Below, in pieces: positions 23,301 to 36,900 of a stretch of 64,000 nucleotides of DNA. The DNA is taken from assembly GCF_048771995.1 (NCBI RefSeq), contig NC_133030.1, positions 12,106,001-12,170,000 of the forward strand, read 5' to 3'. Numbering within the stretch: the first letter of the stretch is position 1; every line of letters begins with the position of its first letter. The translations under genes were made by a program, and so were the position numbers. This DNA is from Taeniopygia guttata. Taxonomy: Eukaryota; Chordata; Aves; Passeriformes; Estrildidae. The notes beneath the pieces are model-generated. The model was not told where the DNA came from. It did no database searches and saw only the letters and a list, made by a program, of their open reading frames with translations.

Positions 23301-26300
23301 GCTTGTCCAGGTGTGCCTAGCTTTTCAGCCCAAACAGGGAAGGGTCCAGGCAAATTGGGGTAAGGGCCAAGCCTCGGGAAGAGCTCTCCCATAGCCTGAC
23401 CAGGGTGGTGGTGCTCTGGAAACATCGGCAGCTCCAGGACTTGTATGAGGTGCCCCTGGATGGGCTGGAGTTGGTGGCAGCAGTGTGCTGGGCTCCTGTG
23501 TGTGAGGGCAGGAGCTGTTCCCATACCTCCATCCTGGCCCTGACTGCTCCTGTTCCTCTGGGCGTTGGCCCTGGTCGCAACAAATGCTGCTCAAAGTTCA
23601 CTGGCCCTCCTGGGCACACCTGAGCTGTACCCGCCACTGCTGGGTCCCTGAGGGGTGGGCTGTGGGCATCAGGCATGGGGAGAAAGCAGCCAGAGAGTGC
23701 AGGAGTGGGCAATGGAAGGGCAGCTGTCTCTTCTTCCTTGTCTTGCACAGCTTTTGCAACTGTGAAAGCACCTCCTGCACAGGAAAGTGGTTACCTGGGG
23801 GAGGGAGCAAGGTGGCCCCATGTGTGACAGTTGGATGGCCTTGGACTGGATGAATATGGGGAACTGGTTCCCGCCCATCCAGAAGGAGGAAGGCGTCTCA
23901 CTGTCCCCAGACAATCCCTTTTCCTCTCACCCCCATCTCGTGTCGCACTGGGGCTGGTCTGTTCCGAGAAGAGCCCCTGGCTCACTCAGCTGCTTCCCGG
24001 TGCTCCCGGACCTGGTCCCGGCCCAGTCGGAAAGGGGAGGCAGTGGTGCTGGGCTGCATGTGGGTATCTGCTGTGGGTGGGAGGGAGTGTGTGGAACTGC
24101 AAAGACGAGTTTTTCCGACCTGGAAGGGTGGGTCACCGGGGGTGTTTGCATGCTGCTGGCAGGCCCCTTGCCCAGTGGAGTAACACATTCCTGCGAGCGT
24201 GTTGCTGCATGCAGGGCTGCTGCTTGCCATGATTGGCTTGGCTGCGGGCAGGCCGGCTTGCTCCAGGGGGAGAGATGTTGTCCCCCTCCTGCTCACTGGG
24301 GTCTGAGGGGGAGGAGGTGGAGAGCCCAAGTTGTTTCTGGGAGAAATCCTCACTGATGTGGGGAGCCTGCCTTCTCCAGGTTAGCTTTGTGCCATCCTTA
24401 CTCTCTCTCCTCTTTATTCCCTGCTTTTACCTCCAGAACACAATGGTGTGGCAGGGCCACCTGCTCTCCCCCGATCTCTGCCCAGGGTCTGTCCCCAGCA
24501 GCTGGCTGTGCTGGAAAACCACTCACTTCCCTTCTCCATTCTCCTTTCAGCAGCAAGAGGAGCCGCCCTTTGAAGGGCAGGTGGATGGGCCTGCAGAGCA
24601 AAGCTCTGGCAGCAATGAGAGCACCGAGAGGACTCATTCCTGGCTTCCTAGGGATGCTCTGTTCTGCCTTCAGAAGCCTTGGCAGCCCCACAGTGTCAGA
24701 GCTCTGAGGGAGTTGTGCAGACACGGAGATGAAGTGTGTGAGGGAGGCTGGAAAGCTGGCTTGGGGGGGCACATGTTGTGTTGGGGTTGTGGTGTTGGTG
24801 CTGCTGTAACTCTACAGGTAACCAACCCATCTCTGGGGCATGGCAGGCACAGCCAGAGCCTCATGGGGTTGGACAAGATCTGCCACCCTCCCATCGTAGG
24901 ATGCTCCCAGCCCTGGACAGGAATGTAATAGCACTATGGGTGAAGAGCCCTTGGATGTGTTCCCTGGAGGCAGACTGCTTCCAGCAAGCTGGAAGGCCAG
25001 GCATCTGGTCTCCTGGGTGAGCCATGCTGACATCCTGGCTGGCACAGCTGGCTGAGGCTGGGCTGGTGGTGGTGCCCATACCTGGCATTCCCAGCCGGGT
25101 TCCAGATCATCTGCATGCAGGCCAGGGGCAGTGGGGAGTGGCCCTTGGCAGGACGTCGTGTTTAGAAACTTGCAGGAAAGGGAAGCCACGATGTCATCTC
25201 CTGTCTGACTAGGAAGCACAGGTTTCCTTCCCTTCGGCTTGCACAGGAGCCTGGGAAGGCACTTCTCAGTGAGAGAGTTGGGGGTGCAAACAGTTTGAGC
25301 AGGGGGCTGGGAAGGATGGAGTCCTGCTGGCCCGCTGTCCTGTTTGTCCCTTGTTGCTGTGTTTGAGCGCTGGTTCCTGCTAGCCTGTGTGTGCACCTTG
25401 TGGGGCCTTGGAGCGCTCTGGGGGACTTGCTGTCATTCTGCTGCAGCACCCCCTTTCCCCACCTCCAGCCGTGATTCAGTCCCTGGCTCCTGCCTGATGC
25501 TTCTCCAGTGGCTTTCCTTCACCCATTCATTACTGCTCTTGGCAGGGCCCTCGGAGCCATCTCCAGCAGACGCACGCGTGCAATTAGAGAGAGCCGGGCA
25601 CCTGATGAGGTCATGCCGAGCCAGCGGAGCCAGAGCCGGGGCGTTCAGCCCAGCCCTGCGTGGTTTGTGCTCTGACTCAGCCCGTGGCTGCCCTACCTGC
25701 TCGGGGAGTCCAGGCTGGCTGGGGTGAGGGGGGGCAGGGGGTCCCACTCCTGGGCCGCTCCCTCAGGCCGGCTTGTCTTAATCTCGGCAATTCCCTCCTG
25801 GCCACTCCCTCACCAAATGCTAGTTCACCTGTTTGCTCAGTGTGGGGAGGGGAGGGTGTCTCCTGGAAGAGGGAAGGGTGCCCTGTCTGTTTCAGGGGTG
25901 CCTGGGTACCCTTTGGGTGGGAAGACCCCACGTGGGAAGGCTGGGGTGCCATCTCCTACCCTTCTCCCCACTCCTGGTCACGGTTCCTCGGTGACTTGCT
26001 GGACAGGCAGATAGTGCTGTCCCCAGTGGTGCAGGTCCTGTGCTGGTGCCAGTGAGATTCCCCTGTGCTTCCAGGCCCTGCTCCTTTATCCACTGGTTGG
26101 AGCAGGGCCTGGAAGCCAGGATCGGTTCCTAGGGCTGCAGGTGCGGGACAGGAAATGATCTCAAGTGACTTCCTTGGGAAAGAGGGCTGTGGGAAGGGCT
26201 CTGTGCCTGGGAAGGGTCCCAAATCCATGTATTTGGGTGCTGGGCTGGCACAGGTAGCTTCAGGTGCTTGTGCCCGTGGCCTGATGAAGGCGGGCTGCCC

Positions 26301-29300
26301 CTAATCCTGCTGGAAATGCTGGCCACCAGACTGTCGCCTCTCTGCTTGGGCACAGCCAGCAGCACTTGTGAGCTCTGGAGTAGCTCATGTGCCCCTGGGA
26401 TGGGGAGACAGAGAGAGCAGTTTCGCCCATCTGCCGTGCCCTCGGCTTGGGCAGGCAGCCTCAGGTCTCACTGAGGGGACTTTGCTCCCTGGACTCTGCC
26501 AATATGGCCCTTATCTCTGGTGTGTTTGTTTTCCCTGCGGGAGAGAGGCAGCTGAATGGGAAAGTTGAGCGTAGCAGAGGGTGGGGGGACGGGTGAAGGG
26601 CAGGGACATTGGCGTGGCTGGAGCCTGGGGGGCCGCATTAACCTTCAGCTCAGCGCCAGCGTCCCCTGAGCCTTGTGGCCGTGGGGACAACTCATATCCC
26701 CCCTTCGAGGTGGCCACCGTTCCTTGGGTGGAGCAGGGGGCTGCCCTGCAGTCCTCCCTGCTCACCTCGGGCCGCGGTGGCCGAGCCGGGGGCTGCTGCC
26801 TCCCCCTGCCCGGGAGCCGCTGGGGTGAAGCAGGAGCCCGCTGGCTTGCCGGAGCGTGGCCTGCCCCGGGAATGCTCTGGCCCCATTCCCAGAATCCGGC
26901 GCTGGGTGTTTGTTTGCTGCTGCGCCCCCGAGGTCTGGTGCTACTGTGACAGGAAGCGGGGACGCCGGGGGGAGGGAGGCCGGCCGCCGGCTGGGGATGT
27001 GCCTGTGAAATCCCTTTGTCCCTGCCGAGCGCTCAGCTGCGAATTCCCACAGCGAGGAGAGAGCCGCCTTTGTGCTGCTGCAGGGCTCCCGACATGTGAA
27101 TCTCCTGGGCCTGGGGGTGTTGAGTCGTGGGGCTGGTGCAGAGGGGTGGCAGGACCCTGCTTGCTACTGTCCCCAGGGTGGGGACCCTCGCAGCAGTGCC
27201 CGGTGCCACCGGGGCTGCTGAGGTGTCCGTGGGCAGTGGGATGCAGCAGGATGTTGCTGGCAGGAAGGCTCCAGCCCTGCGGCCGTCCCGGAGTCTCTGC
27301 CTGGAGCCCAGTGGCTTGGCTGCCCTCCTGCGGCCCCCTCCTCCCTGCAAATGCCGAGGGAAGCTCATCTCCCTTCCTCGCCATAGTGCTCCATCCAGTC
27401 GGTGCAGAGGGTCGGCAGTTTCCCGGCTCTCCTGGAAGGAATGAGCTCCTGGCATGCTGTGTCCTGGCTGTGCTCGGAGAGGGGCGAGTGGCCCCCGACG
27501 TGCCTAGGGGGACAGCTGCCCCGCCGCAGGATTGCTGGCATTCCAACAGAACAATCCCAGCTCTCCACAGCCGACCCTACACTGCTCTGCGCCCTGCTGG
27601 GGTGGCACGGGTCCGGTGACCTCTGCTCTGCGCAGCCAGGGACAGATCCCCAGGGGATTGCCCGTGTTTCACAACTGTCTGCTGTGTCCAGACCCGTCCT
27701 GCAGACCCGATGGGTATCTCCATTCTCGGCCCCCTGCCCTGGCTGAGGGAACGACCCACGCTCCTGCTTCCTCCCCTCCAGCCCCACCCTGTCCTTATCA
27801 CTCCCTCCTCATCCTGTTCCCTGGCTGCCTGCCTGCTCCCTTATAAGGTGCGATCTGCGCCTGGCTTGCATCTCCAGGTGACTCCCCTCTCCTAAGGGAG
27901 GCTTTCCTAACCCATCCCGGCTACCTGTCCATCATCCCTGGCACTGGGGGTGGCAGGTGAGGTAGGCCAGGTGGTGATCCCGCTGCCAGTCCAACCAGTT
28001 GGGTGTGAAGGGTGGAGGAGGAGCGGCTCCCTGCCTGTCCCTGCCCGCGGCGCCGCTCCTGGGTGTTTACCCGCCGGGCTCCTGCGGTGACCGGCACCTG
28101 GGGCACGGCTCCTGGGCACGGCTCCCCGCCGGGGAAGGTGGGGCTGGGCCGGAGCAGGCAGGTGCCCAAGGCGGTGTCCAACCTGCTGCCGGAGCAGCCT
28201 TTTCCTCCCAGCCTGCCCGAAGTCCATAGTGCACTGTGACCTGTCAGCCAGAAGAGCCCTCCTGGAGACCAGGGAGACAGCTGGAGCCCAGGGCAGGAGG
28301 TGTGGGGAAACCTCTCTCCTGATGTAGGCTCTGGCAGGGCCAGGATAGACTGGGGAGTGGGAGCAAAGGGCCTCACACAACCTGGCAGCAAGGATGTGTC
28401 AGCCTGGGCAGGGGTCCCTCAAGGATGGGCTCCTTTGAAGTGATGGCTGTGGGCACCTTCCTGCCTCTGGGGCTGGGAGAGAAACAGCCAAAATTCTCCT
28501 TCACCTGCACAGGGATATGGGATCTACTGCCCGCCATCAGCTGGCCTGCTTCCCCCCCATGGCCTGAGGGCCATGAATGTTCTGAGCTGGACACAGGAGC
28601 AGGTGAGCCTGGGCCTGTGGTCTTCCCTCCCGTGTCCTACTGCTTCAGCCAGGCTGAGGTCTAAGGGTTGATGTGTGAGCCTGGACCCTGTGCTTGGCAT
28701 GGGAAAAGATGCCAAGGATGTTGGCTCATTTATTTTTTAGGTAATTGAGACTGACCAGAAGCCTGTGGCGAATTAGCAGGGCTGTGAGCCTCTGCAGAGC
28801 AAGTGCACTGCAAGCGCTCGGACAATTGCGCGCTTGAATTATTGATGGAGTTTCTGTTTTTCCTAAGTGCATCATGATAGGCAGCTGGAACCAGGAGAAT
28901 TTGTTGCTTCCTCTCTCTCTTGAGGATGGGATCTGGTGCTGAGAGCTTTCAGAGAGTGGGCAGCCAGCTGGCTCTCCTCGGGACCTCGGGCTGAGAGTGA
29001 AGGGCCAGTTACTGGAGTGGAGTTGGGGACTGTGTTGCAGAATTCCTCAGGAAGCACATCCCTCTTTGTCAGCCTGGCAGGTGGGTCTGGCCCAGGAGCC
29101 CCACAGGGGCTCAGCCAGCCTGGATAAGGGACTGTCTCCAATCCGACTCTGGAGCTGGAGAAGGGCTTTTCTCATGCTTCATGGTGTGGGGGGCTGCCAA
29201 GGGTGTCTGGCCGTGTGACAAAGCCTGCCATGTGCTGGACAGGTGTCTGAGGTTCACAAACAAGCAGTAAAGCTGTGTGAAGGGCTGGGACGTGGCAGAC

Positions 29301-32300
29301 AGAGTTGATGCAGCTCTGTTCCTCCTCCCTGGTGGCAGCAGGATGATGGCAGTGAGCACCTGGTGTGTCCCCTAGCAGGGTGCTGGGGTGGGGATGATGT
29401 GGCAGAGGAGATTCTGACTTTGTAGGTGCTTGGGTTGGACTTTGCCCAAAGTGTTCCATGCTGAGGCAGTAGCCTCAGCCCCAGGGATCCCAAGACCTTT
29501 GGGTGACAGCTCTCTAGGGACACAGGGCATAGAGCAGGGCTGGAGCAGGTTGTTGGAAGAATCCACGTAGAGGACTGTGCTGGAGATCCCCTGTGCTACA
29601 GCAGTGCTGCCTGTCAAGCCTCCAGCCTGAGTCTTATCTGCCGGATCTTGTCCATTTTCCCTGGCCTGTGGAGTACAATTCCCCTTGGGCTGGCTCAGTC
29701 TGGGCCCTGGGGTTAATCTTTCCGTGGCAGACTCCAGAAAAACACTCCTGGTCGGGAGCCTTCCAGGCCTGGACTGCATCCTCTGGCAGAGGAGGGTGCA
29801 GGTGAACTCTAGGTGGGTATGTGGGTATGTCTGTGGTTTGGCCCTGGAAATTTATTTTTCCAGGCAAAGGATTTATTCTGTGGGAAGGCACTTGTGCTGG
29901 AGAAGCTGGGCTGAGAGGTTTTGGAAGAACCTGCTGTGTCACAGCTGGCTGCAGCAGAAGAGCTGCGGAGGGCTCAGGGTTTGGGGTGCCTGTCTGACTG
30001 TATCCAAGCCTTTATCCAGAAAGGGAGATTGTGGTGGGGAAGTTCCATGCACACAGGTGGGCTGGCAGCTGTTTCCTGGCCAGCAAGGAGGCTCTGCTCC
30101 GCAGGCTCTGTGACATCTCTCCAGTGGACCCGCTCTGGCTTTGGGACCTGTGGGCACAGCACAGGGTGAGGTTGGTGCCAGGGAGTTGGGAGATAAGGCC
30201 AGGGGGATTTAGGTGTGAAACTTCCTGGGTTGTTGCATTGTTTCCTGGGGTCCCCTCATACTGATTGCTGGGGGGACAGAGAGGATTCTACCTCTGGGGT
30301 GAATCTTCTCAGGGTGTGCTTTGTCCTTAGGCTTTTTGGTTTGCCCTGAACTGAGCCAGCTGAAGTATTTTTGGCTTGTTGGGGTTTTTAAGTAACGGGT
30401 GTGTCAGCAAGTGCCTCTCTGATGATGAAAAGGCTTTCATGAGCCATCCTCAGAGCTGGTCAGGGTCTGGCTCTGGAAGAATGCTCTGTAGTTGGATCTT
30501 CAGAGGCTGGGGGGGAGGAGGAGGGGAATGGGCGCAAAGCGATCCCTGGAATTTCACCCTTGCGGGTTCCTGTGTACTTGGCTTTGCACTGTCACGAGTA
30601 GCTCACTGGCTGGAGGGAGCAGAATGCAGAGCTGAGGCTCTTCCCTTCCTGCCCTCCCTGTCTCATTCCAGAGATGGCCACTGAGTGCCCCAGATGGCAT
30701 TGGAATGTGTCAAGGGGCCCTATCTCTGAATGTGGGGCAAGTTCCTCACAGCTGGGGGGTGTAGGGCCAAGTTTGGGGTTTGTGTGCCAAACCCAGGGTA
30801 TGGCCATGCTCCAGCTGGGATAGTGCTGGCTGTGTCTGAGGAGACAGCTCTTGCTGACCTCTCTGGACCTGGCACTGCCTCTCTGTAATTACATCTTTAA
30901 TCCCAGGTCGATGAAGACAATGGCTGGAACGAGGGTAGAGGGAACTGGTCTGTCCTGGTGGTGGAGGAAAGCTGGGAGAGACCCTGTTCTGCTGGCACTT
31001 CTTGCCCATTGTGGAGCTGGGTCCAGTGCTCAGGGCAGGAATGCAAACTGTGTAGGCAGTGCAGCCCCCCAGCACTGAGTCTCTCTGTTTAACATGGCCT
31101 GATCCTGCTGGGAGACCCTCAGGTGGCCCCTCCTTGAGCATCCACTGGAGCTGGAGGGTGCAGGACCTGTCCTGTTCCTTCCCCTGCTGTTGTGTTTACT
31201 CCCTGTGGAAGGGACGGGAAGGAAACAGCCTCACAGCTGCTCTGGCCCCTTATCTGGGGCCCTAACAGCCCTGCAAGTTTCATTGTTAGTGTCCATGTTT
31301 CCCAGCCCCATTCCCAGGGAATGTGCAGAGGTGGGGATTTGGGGCTGGGGTGTCCCTGTGGGCTGTGTGGGCCCTGCCTGGCAGTCATGTTGGGACCAAG
31401 GGAATCTTCTGGGGCTCTTGTATCTCCTGTCCATGCTTTCCACAGATCCAGACCCTGCTAGTCTACACTTGCTGCAGGCATGATCTTTTTCATGAGACCA
31501 GACCAGCCAAGTCTCTCCTTGCATCAGGGAGCTGCCTCTGCCCTCCTGTGCCCTAAAAATCTGCCTCTTCTGCATTGGGACATTTGAGGGCCAGCCAGGG
31601 AGCACAGCTGCTTTGACAAGGCTATGTTGTGGAGGATTGCTTCTCCATAGTTCCTCTCTTCTAAAAGGGTTTGCTGAAATACCACTCTGGAAACAAATCC
31701 CAACAAGATTTGCTGTCTGGGACTTTGGATGCTGCAGTTACATAGGGTATGTGGGGTGGTAGGATTGCTCTGTGCCCTGCTGGACAACACTGGCATGTGG
31801 CAAGGATCCACTCCCCTTCCATCAGGGAGTCCTGGAAAGGCTGGGGATCTGTGCCCTTGCTTAAAGTGGGTGGTAGCCCACCAGAGACAGGGAGTGTTAC
31901 TCATAGATGAGAGTTGGGATGTATCAGCACTGTTCTGGGAGGCACCAGCCCTCTCCTTTGGAGAATCCTGCAAATCCACAGGGCAGGGGAGCAGCAAGGG
32001 TCAGACCCATTCCTGCATTTCCATACAAGGCTTGGGGAGCCAAGCTGTAGGAAAAACCTCAGGGAGTACCTGTTGCAAGGTGGGAGGGGTGGAAAGCTGC
32101 ATGCGTGAGCCAGGAGTCATGTCTAGGAGCCTCCAAGAGCTTGCTTGGGCTCTGTAGGGTGGTGGGCTGCGTTCTCCCTGCCACGGCTCCTTCTCCTGCT
32201 TGGCACCATGTGGGCACGAGTAGAGCAACCGGATTTTTTTTATTGATGAAGGCAGATGACAGAGTGGCAGTGACCAGATGACAGAACATACTGTGGGCAC

Positions 32301-33871
32301 CCTCCAAAGCATATGGAAAACATCCGTCCTGCATGGCTGGGCTCTGCTGTGGCGGTGCCACCGTGGCTGACACGCGCCTGTACCAGAGGGAGGCTTTGGG
32401 GAGCAGAGCCACAGGAGGAGTGGAGAGGGGTTTGACTGATCAGAAGACTTTACTGAGCTGCTGTGCAGCAGCATGTGCTGCAGGATGGGTCTGGAGGGGC
32501 TGCAGGAGGCGGTGGGAACAGGGATGCTGCCTGCACGAGCTCTCAGCCTCAGGTCATCCTTATCGGCCCTCTGGGGCGGTGGCACCGGGGAGTGGAGTGG
32601 GCAGAGCCGTTGTTGGAAACCGTGGGAAAGCAGCCTCTGTGCTGCCTGCTCGGCTCGAGCGAGTCCCCACATGCCTGCCATGACTGCACAGCTTTGGGAA
32701 AACCTCTCGGGCTTGCAAGGACTCAGCCAGGCTGCGCAGGAGGGGTGGAGGCTGAGCCCTGGCCGCTCCTCTGCACCTCTGCTGTTTCTCCTGTCGGTGG
32801 GAACAGTGAGGGCTGCTGGAGTCTCCATGGAGCTCGGGGAGGTTGTTGTGGGAGCACCACCATGTTTGTCACCCCACTGGCCCTTCCAGACCCATCCCTC
32901 AGAGTGGGGGGTGGGTGAGAGGCACCTGTTTCCCAGTTCTGTGCCTGCCCTACCTCCTGTTTAGGGCTTCCTGTGTGTGATTTTAACCTGCTCCCGCTGT
33001 CCCTGCAGCTCTCTTCCCTCCTGCTTCCTCACTGTGGTGGCTGGGCTGTTTCTCCCATGACTCTCTGCGTCTAGACCTGGCTGTCCCGTGCCTTTGCCAA
33101 TCAAACCTGAGCTTCCTCCTCTGACAGGTCTGTATGGAAGAATATTGCTTTTCTGTACCCAAATGTTGATTGTGGCTCACTTGCTGTTCTACTTTGGGAG
33201 GGGGTGTTGGAGGGGTCCAGGCTGAAGCCCATTCCCAGGTCTGTGGGCTGAGGATCCTTGGAGGGAGAGCCCTGGTGGATACCTGGAGGATGGTGAGTTT
33301 TGGCTGCTGTCAGAGGGGCTCATGTGATCCCCCTAAAGAATTCATTCCATCCTCTTTCCTGGCTAGGAAGGAGCTGTGGAGCCAGGGCTGTCTCTCCATC
33401 GCTTACCGTACTTGGGAGGAGGGAGCAGATAAGTGGCATGGCCCTCTCCCTCCACCCTTCCCTGGAGGAAGCAGTAGGATGTGGGTCACTTCTCATTCTT
33501 CAGGAGTGTCCAGTGCCCCACCCCAGGGACATGCCCTCCCCTCCTCCGCTGTCTGCCTGCAGCTTTTCCTTGCCCATGAGGTTTTCCCTCAGCCCACAGC
33601 AGCTCTTCTGAACCTGGCTCAGCCCCAGCTGTTTGCCGTGCTGGGGGCACCTTCTGTTCCCACAGTGCCACCTTTCCAAGCTTTAATGCTGGCGCAGTTT
33701 GCATCTGAGTCCTGCTCCAGGACCCTCTTGCCAGTTCTCTGGTGATGGGTGGGAGCGGGTGTTAATGCCATAAGATTTTATTATTTTCCTGTTCTGAAAA
33801 TCTGTCTTAATGAAATCAGTCTCTTCTGACCGCTCTTCTCTCCTCCTTTCCTCCCCCAAAATCATGCGCAG
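19673..33871 (+). other. CTNND1: CTNND1 intron 1
   Basis: About 14 kb without an identifiable coding gene. It holds a 22-bp hairpin (26062-26120), an AT-leaning patch with a conserved-element look (28725-28880), and a weak exon-like segment starting at 24551. The intron could host alternative non-coding first exons, which CTNND1 is known to have in mammals, but I cannot place any. It closes at the acceptor AG 33870-33871. Confidence 0.6.
26062..26120. repeat. Imperfect hairpin, 22 bp stem, 14-base loop
   Basis: Arm 26067-26084 (GCTTCCAGGCCCTGCTCC) is the exact reverse complement of 26099-26116. Beyond a one-base bulge (26066), CCTG 26062-26065 pairs with CAGG 26117-26120. The total size is near that of a pre-miRNA foldback, within CTNND1 intron 1. 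Confidence 0.9.
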
Positions 33872-33990
33872 TGAAGAGAGGGGCTCCTGCCCTTCTGGCT
33901 CATTTTTCCCACCCTCACCTTGACACCAAGCCGCCTCTGCTTGTGCCTCCCCGTGCCCCCCGCCCTGCCCACCCTGGGCACCCGTCACCC

Positions 33991-36900
33991 ATGGACGACT
34001 CGGAAGTGGAGTCGACCGCCAGCATCCTTGCCTCTGTCAAGGAGCAGGAGGCACAGTTCGAGAAGCTGACCCGGGCCCTGGAGGAGGAACGGCGCCATGT
34101 CTCAGCCCAGCTGGAGCGAGTCCGGGTCTCCCCACAGGACGCCGGCCCGGGCTTGGCCAACGGCACGCTCACCCGGCGGCACCAGGTAAAACACCCCCTT
34201 GGCAGAGGGGTGTGCACAGGCTCCTGGAGCCCCTGGAGCTGCCTCCCCTCAGCCCTCCTTGGATACGGGAGGTGGAGGAGGGCCCGGCTGTTCTTGTGGC
34301 ACTGGTGTACTGGAGTCGGTCTGGGGATGTGCAGACCTCCCTTGGCAGGCAGGCTTCAGGAGAGGAGGTGCCAGTCTGGAGGGTCTTGGTGCCAGGTCGG
34401 CTCTGCTCTCGTTTTGGGAAGGTCAGAGGTTGGCTGTGCTCAGTTCCAGAGCATCTCTGCTCCTCATCCCACTCGGCTGCTTGGAGGGCAGCTGAAATGC
34501 TGAGGTTGGGGTGTGTGTCTCCCTCTGTGTGTGACAAAGGGCAAATCCCTAGAGTCTGTCTGTCCCCACATGGCCAAACTAGGGCTGGGAGAGATCTTCT
34601 CTGTAGGGCTGGAAATGTGGTTTCATCTGCCTTGGCTTGAGGCGTCTCCTCACTTTCTCAGGCTCAGTCTTGGAGAGGGGTGCTCGGAGGGCTGGTGCAT
34701 GGTGGTGTGCAGGAGCCAGGTGCATTTCTGTCTGTGGAAGGTGGTGGTCCCAGGAGGGATCTGTGGGGCAGGGCAGGACGGACAGAGGAAGAGTTCAAGT
34801 GTCAAATGGCAGCACCCTGTGATCGGCCACTGCGCGGTTCTCTCAGGCCCAGGGGGGCCTCTGGGGTCACTGGTGACTCCTGTGTCAGGAGATGTGGAAT
34901 TCCAGGGCCCTGCCAGGGAGCAGGGAAGTGTCATGGCCATTCCATCAGGAGCGCGTGGGAGAGCTGGGGTGTCGGGGTGTCTCCTCCGACTCTTGCCCAG
35001 GCTGACCTAGAGGAGATTTGCTGCATGTGGCACACACCCCTGAGGATGGTGTTCCTCTGCTGGGGGCTCCTGTGGGGTGCATGGTGGGTGTCTCTTGTCA
35101 GGTGCATGAGATGGGCTGCTCAGGGCCCTGCAGGGAAGTGAGGATGGGTACATGGGCAATGAGTGTAGTAATGGACCTGCTGCCCTGCTGTGTTTCAGAA
35201 CGGACGTTTCCTGGGCGATGCTGACCTGGAAAGGCAGAAATATTCAGATCTGAAGCTCAACGGGCCACAGGTAGGGGGAGCTGAGACCTGTGGCTGTGGG
35301 CAGTCTGCTTGCTGTGGGAGGGTGCAGGACAGTGCCCCAGTGTCCCCATTCCAACTGGGAGAGGATGATTTGGGCTCCTCGTGTGACTACCCTGGCTCAA
35401 AGGTACCTTCTTCCAAAAGGTGTCAGGGCTCCCAGTGAAGAAAGATCTCTCATCCAGCTGACACCAGGAAGGCACAGATTGGTGACAGAGCCTGACTTCC
35501 TGTTGCTTTCTCCCCTCAGGACCACAGCCACCTCTTGTACAGCACAATCCCCAGGATGCAGGACCCGGGCCAGATCGTGGAGGAGACATACACCATGGAG
35601 GAGGACCCAGAAGGGGCCATGTCAGTCGTGTCCGTGGAGACATCAGATGATGGGACAACTCGACGTACAGAGACCACGGTACGGGTCTGGGGACATCATG
35701 GAGGGACAGGGCATGGTGAGGGACCCTGGTGGCTGGGTGCTCTGCCATGAGCTGAAACAGGGCGTGAAATCCTGGGCTGGAAGGGGAATCCGGGAATGCA
35801 GGGACACGGTGGGGTTCCTGATGTGACTGTGCCCTGCATGTGTGTCACCCCTTCCAGGTGAAGAAAGTGGTGAAGACTGTGACCACCCGGACGGTGCAGC
35901 AGGTGCCGGTGGGGCCTGACGGGCTGCCTTTGGAAACGTCCCCCGTCACCAGCAACTACGTCCAGACCATGGACAGGAACTTCCGCAAGAATGGCAACGG
36001 GGGCCCTGGCAGTTACCTGGGCCCAGCGGGCACGGCCACCCTCCCTCGCAACTACCACTACCCCGACGGCTACGGCCGCCCCTACGAGGACGGGTACCCG
36101 GGCAGCGACCACAGCTACGGCAGCCTGTCCCGCGTCACCCGCATCGACGAGCGCTACCGCCCCTCCATGGACACCTACCGGGCCCCCAGCCGCCAGGACA
36201 TCTACGGCCCCCAGCCCCAGGTGCGTGTTGGGGGCAGCAACATGGACCTCAACCATTTCCACCCCGAACCCTATGGCCTGGAGGATGACCAGCGCAGTGT
36301 GGGCTTTGAAGATGTGGACTACGGGCTCATGTCTGACTATGGCACGGCCAGGAGGGCGGGCACCCCATCTGATGCTCGGCGACGGCTCAGGTACGTTGCA
36401 GGAGTCTCTGGAGTGCTCTGGGGTCCCTTGAACTTTACCATCCTTGGAGGAGGGAGGACCATGGACACAACACTGTGAGCTGAGTCACATGCGGCTCACA
36501 CAGGAGAAAACTTGCATCCGCTTCTAATTGTCTGCTTAATTGGTGGTTAAACCTGGGTGGTAATTGAGCCGGTTGTCCTCTAGCCAGGAGTTCCAGTGGG
36601 CAGCTGGATGTAGCTCCAGGCCCTTTTGTCTGTGCCACCAGGGCTGTGTGTGCCCCAGTGTGGCATATCCCTCTGGGAGCGGTGCCTGTGTGGGCTGTGT
36701 GTTGGGAGCAGCTGCAGTTCCATGACTGTGCTCACCCTGAGCCAAGAGCAGCCCCGGGAAGGGGAGCTTAGCCCAGGCTGGGGTGAGCAGGGCTCAGTCG
36801 GAGTTCCCTGCACAGCCCGCACAGCCCGACCCTGCTGCAGGGCAGGGCAGGAGAAGCTGCTCGACCTGTTTGGCAGCAGCAGCAGCTTCTCCCCCTTGTG

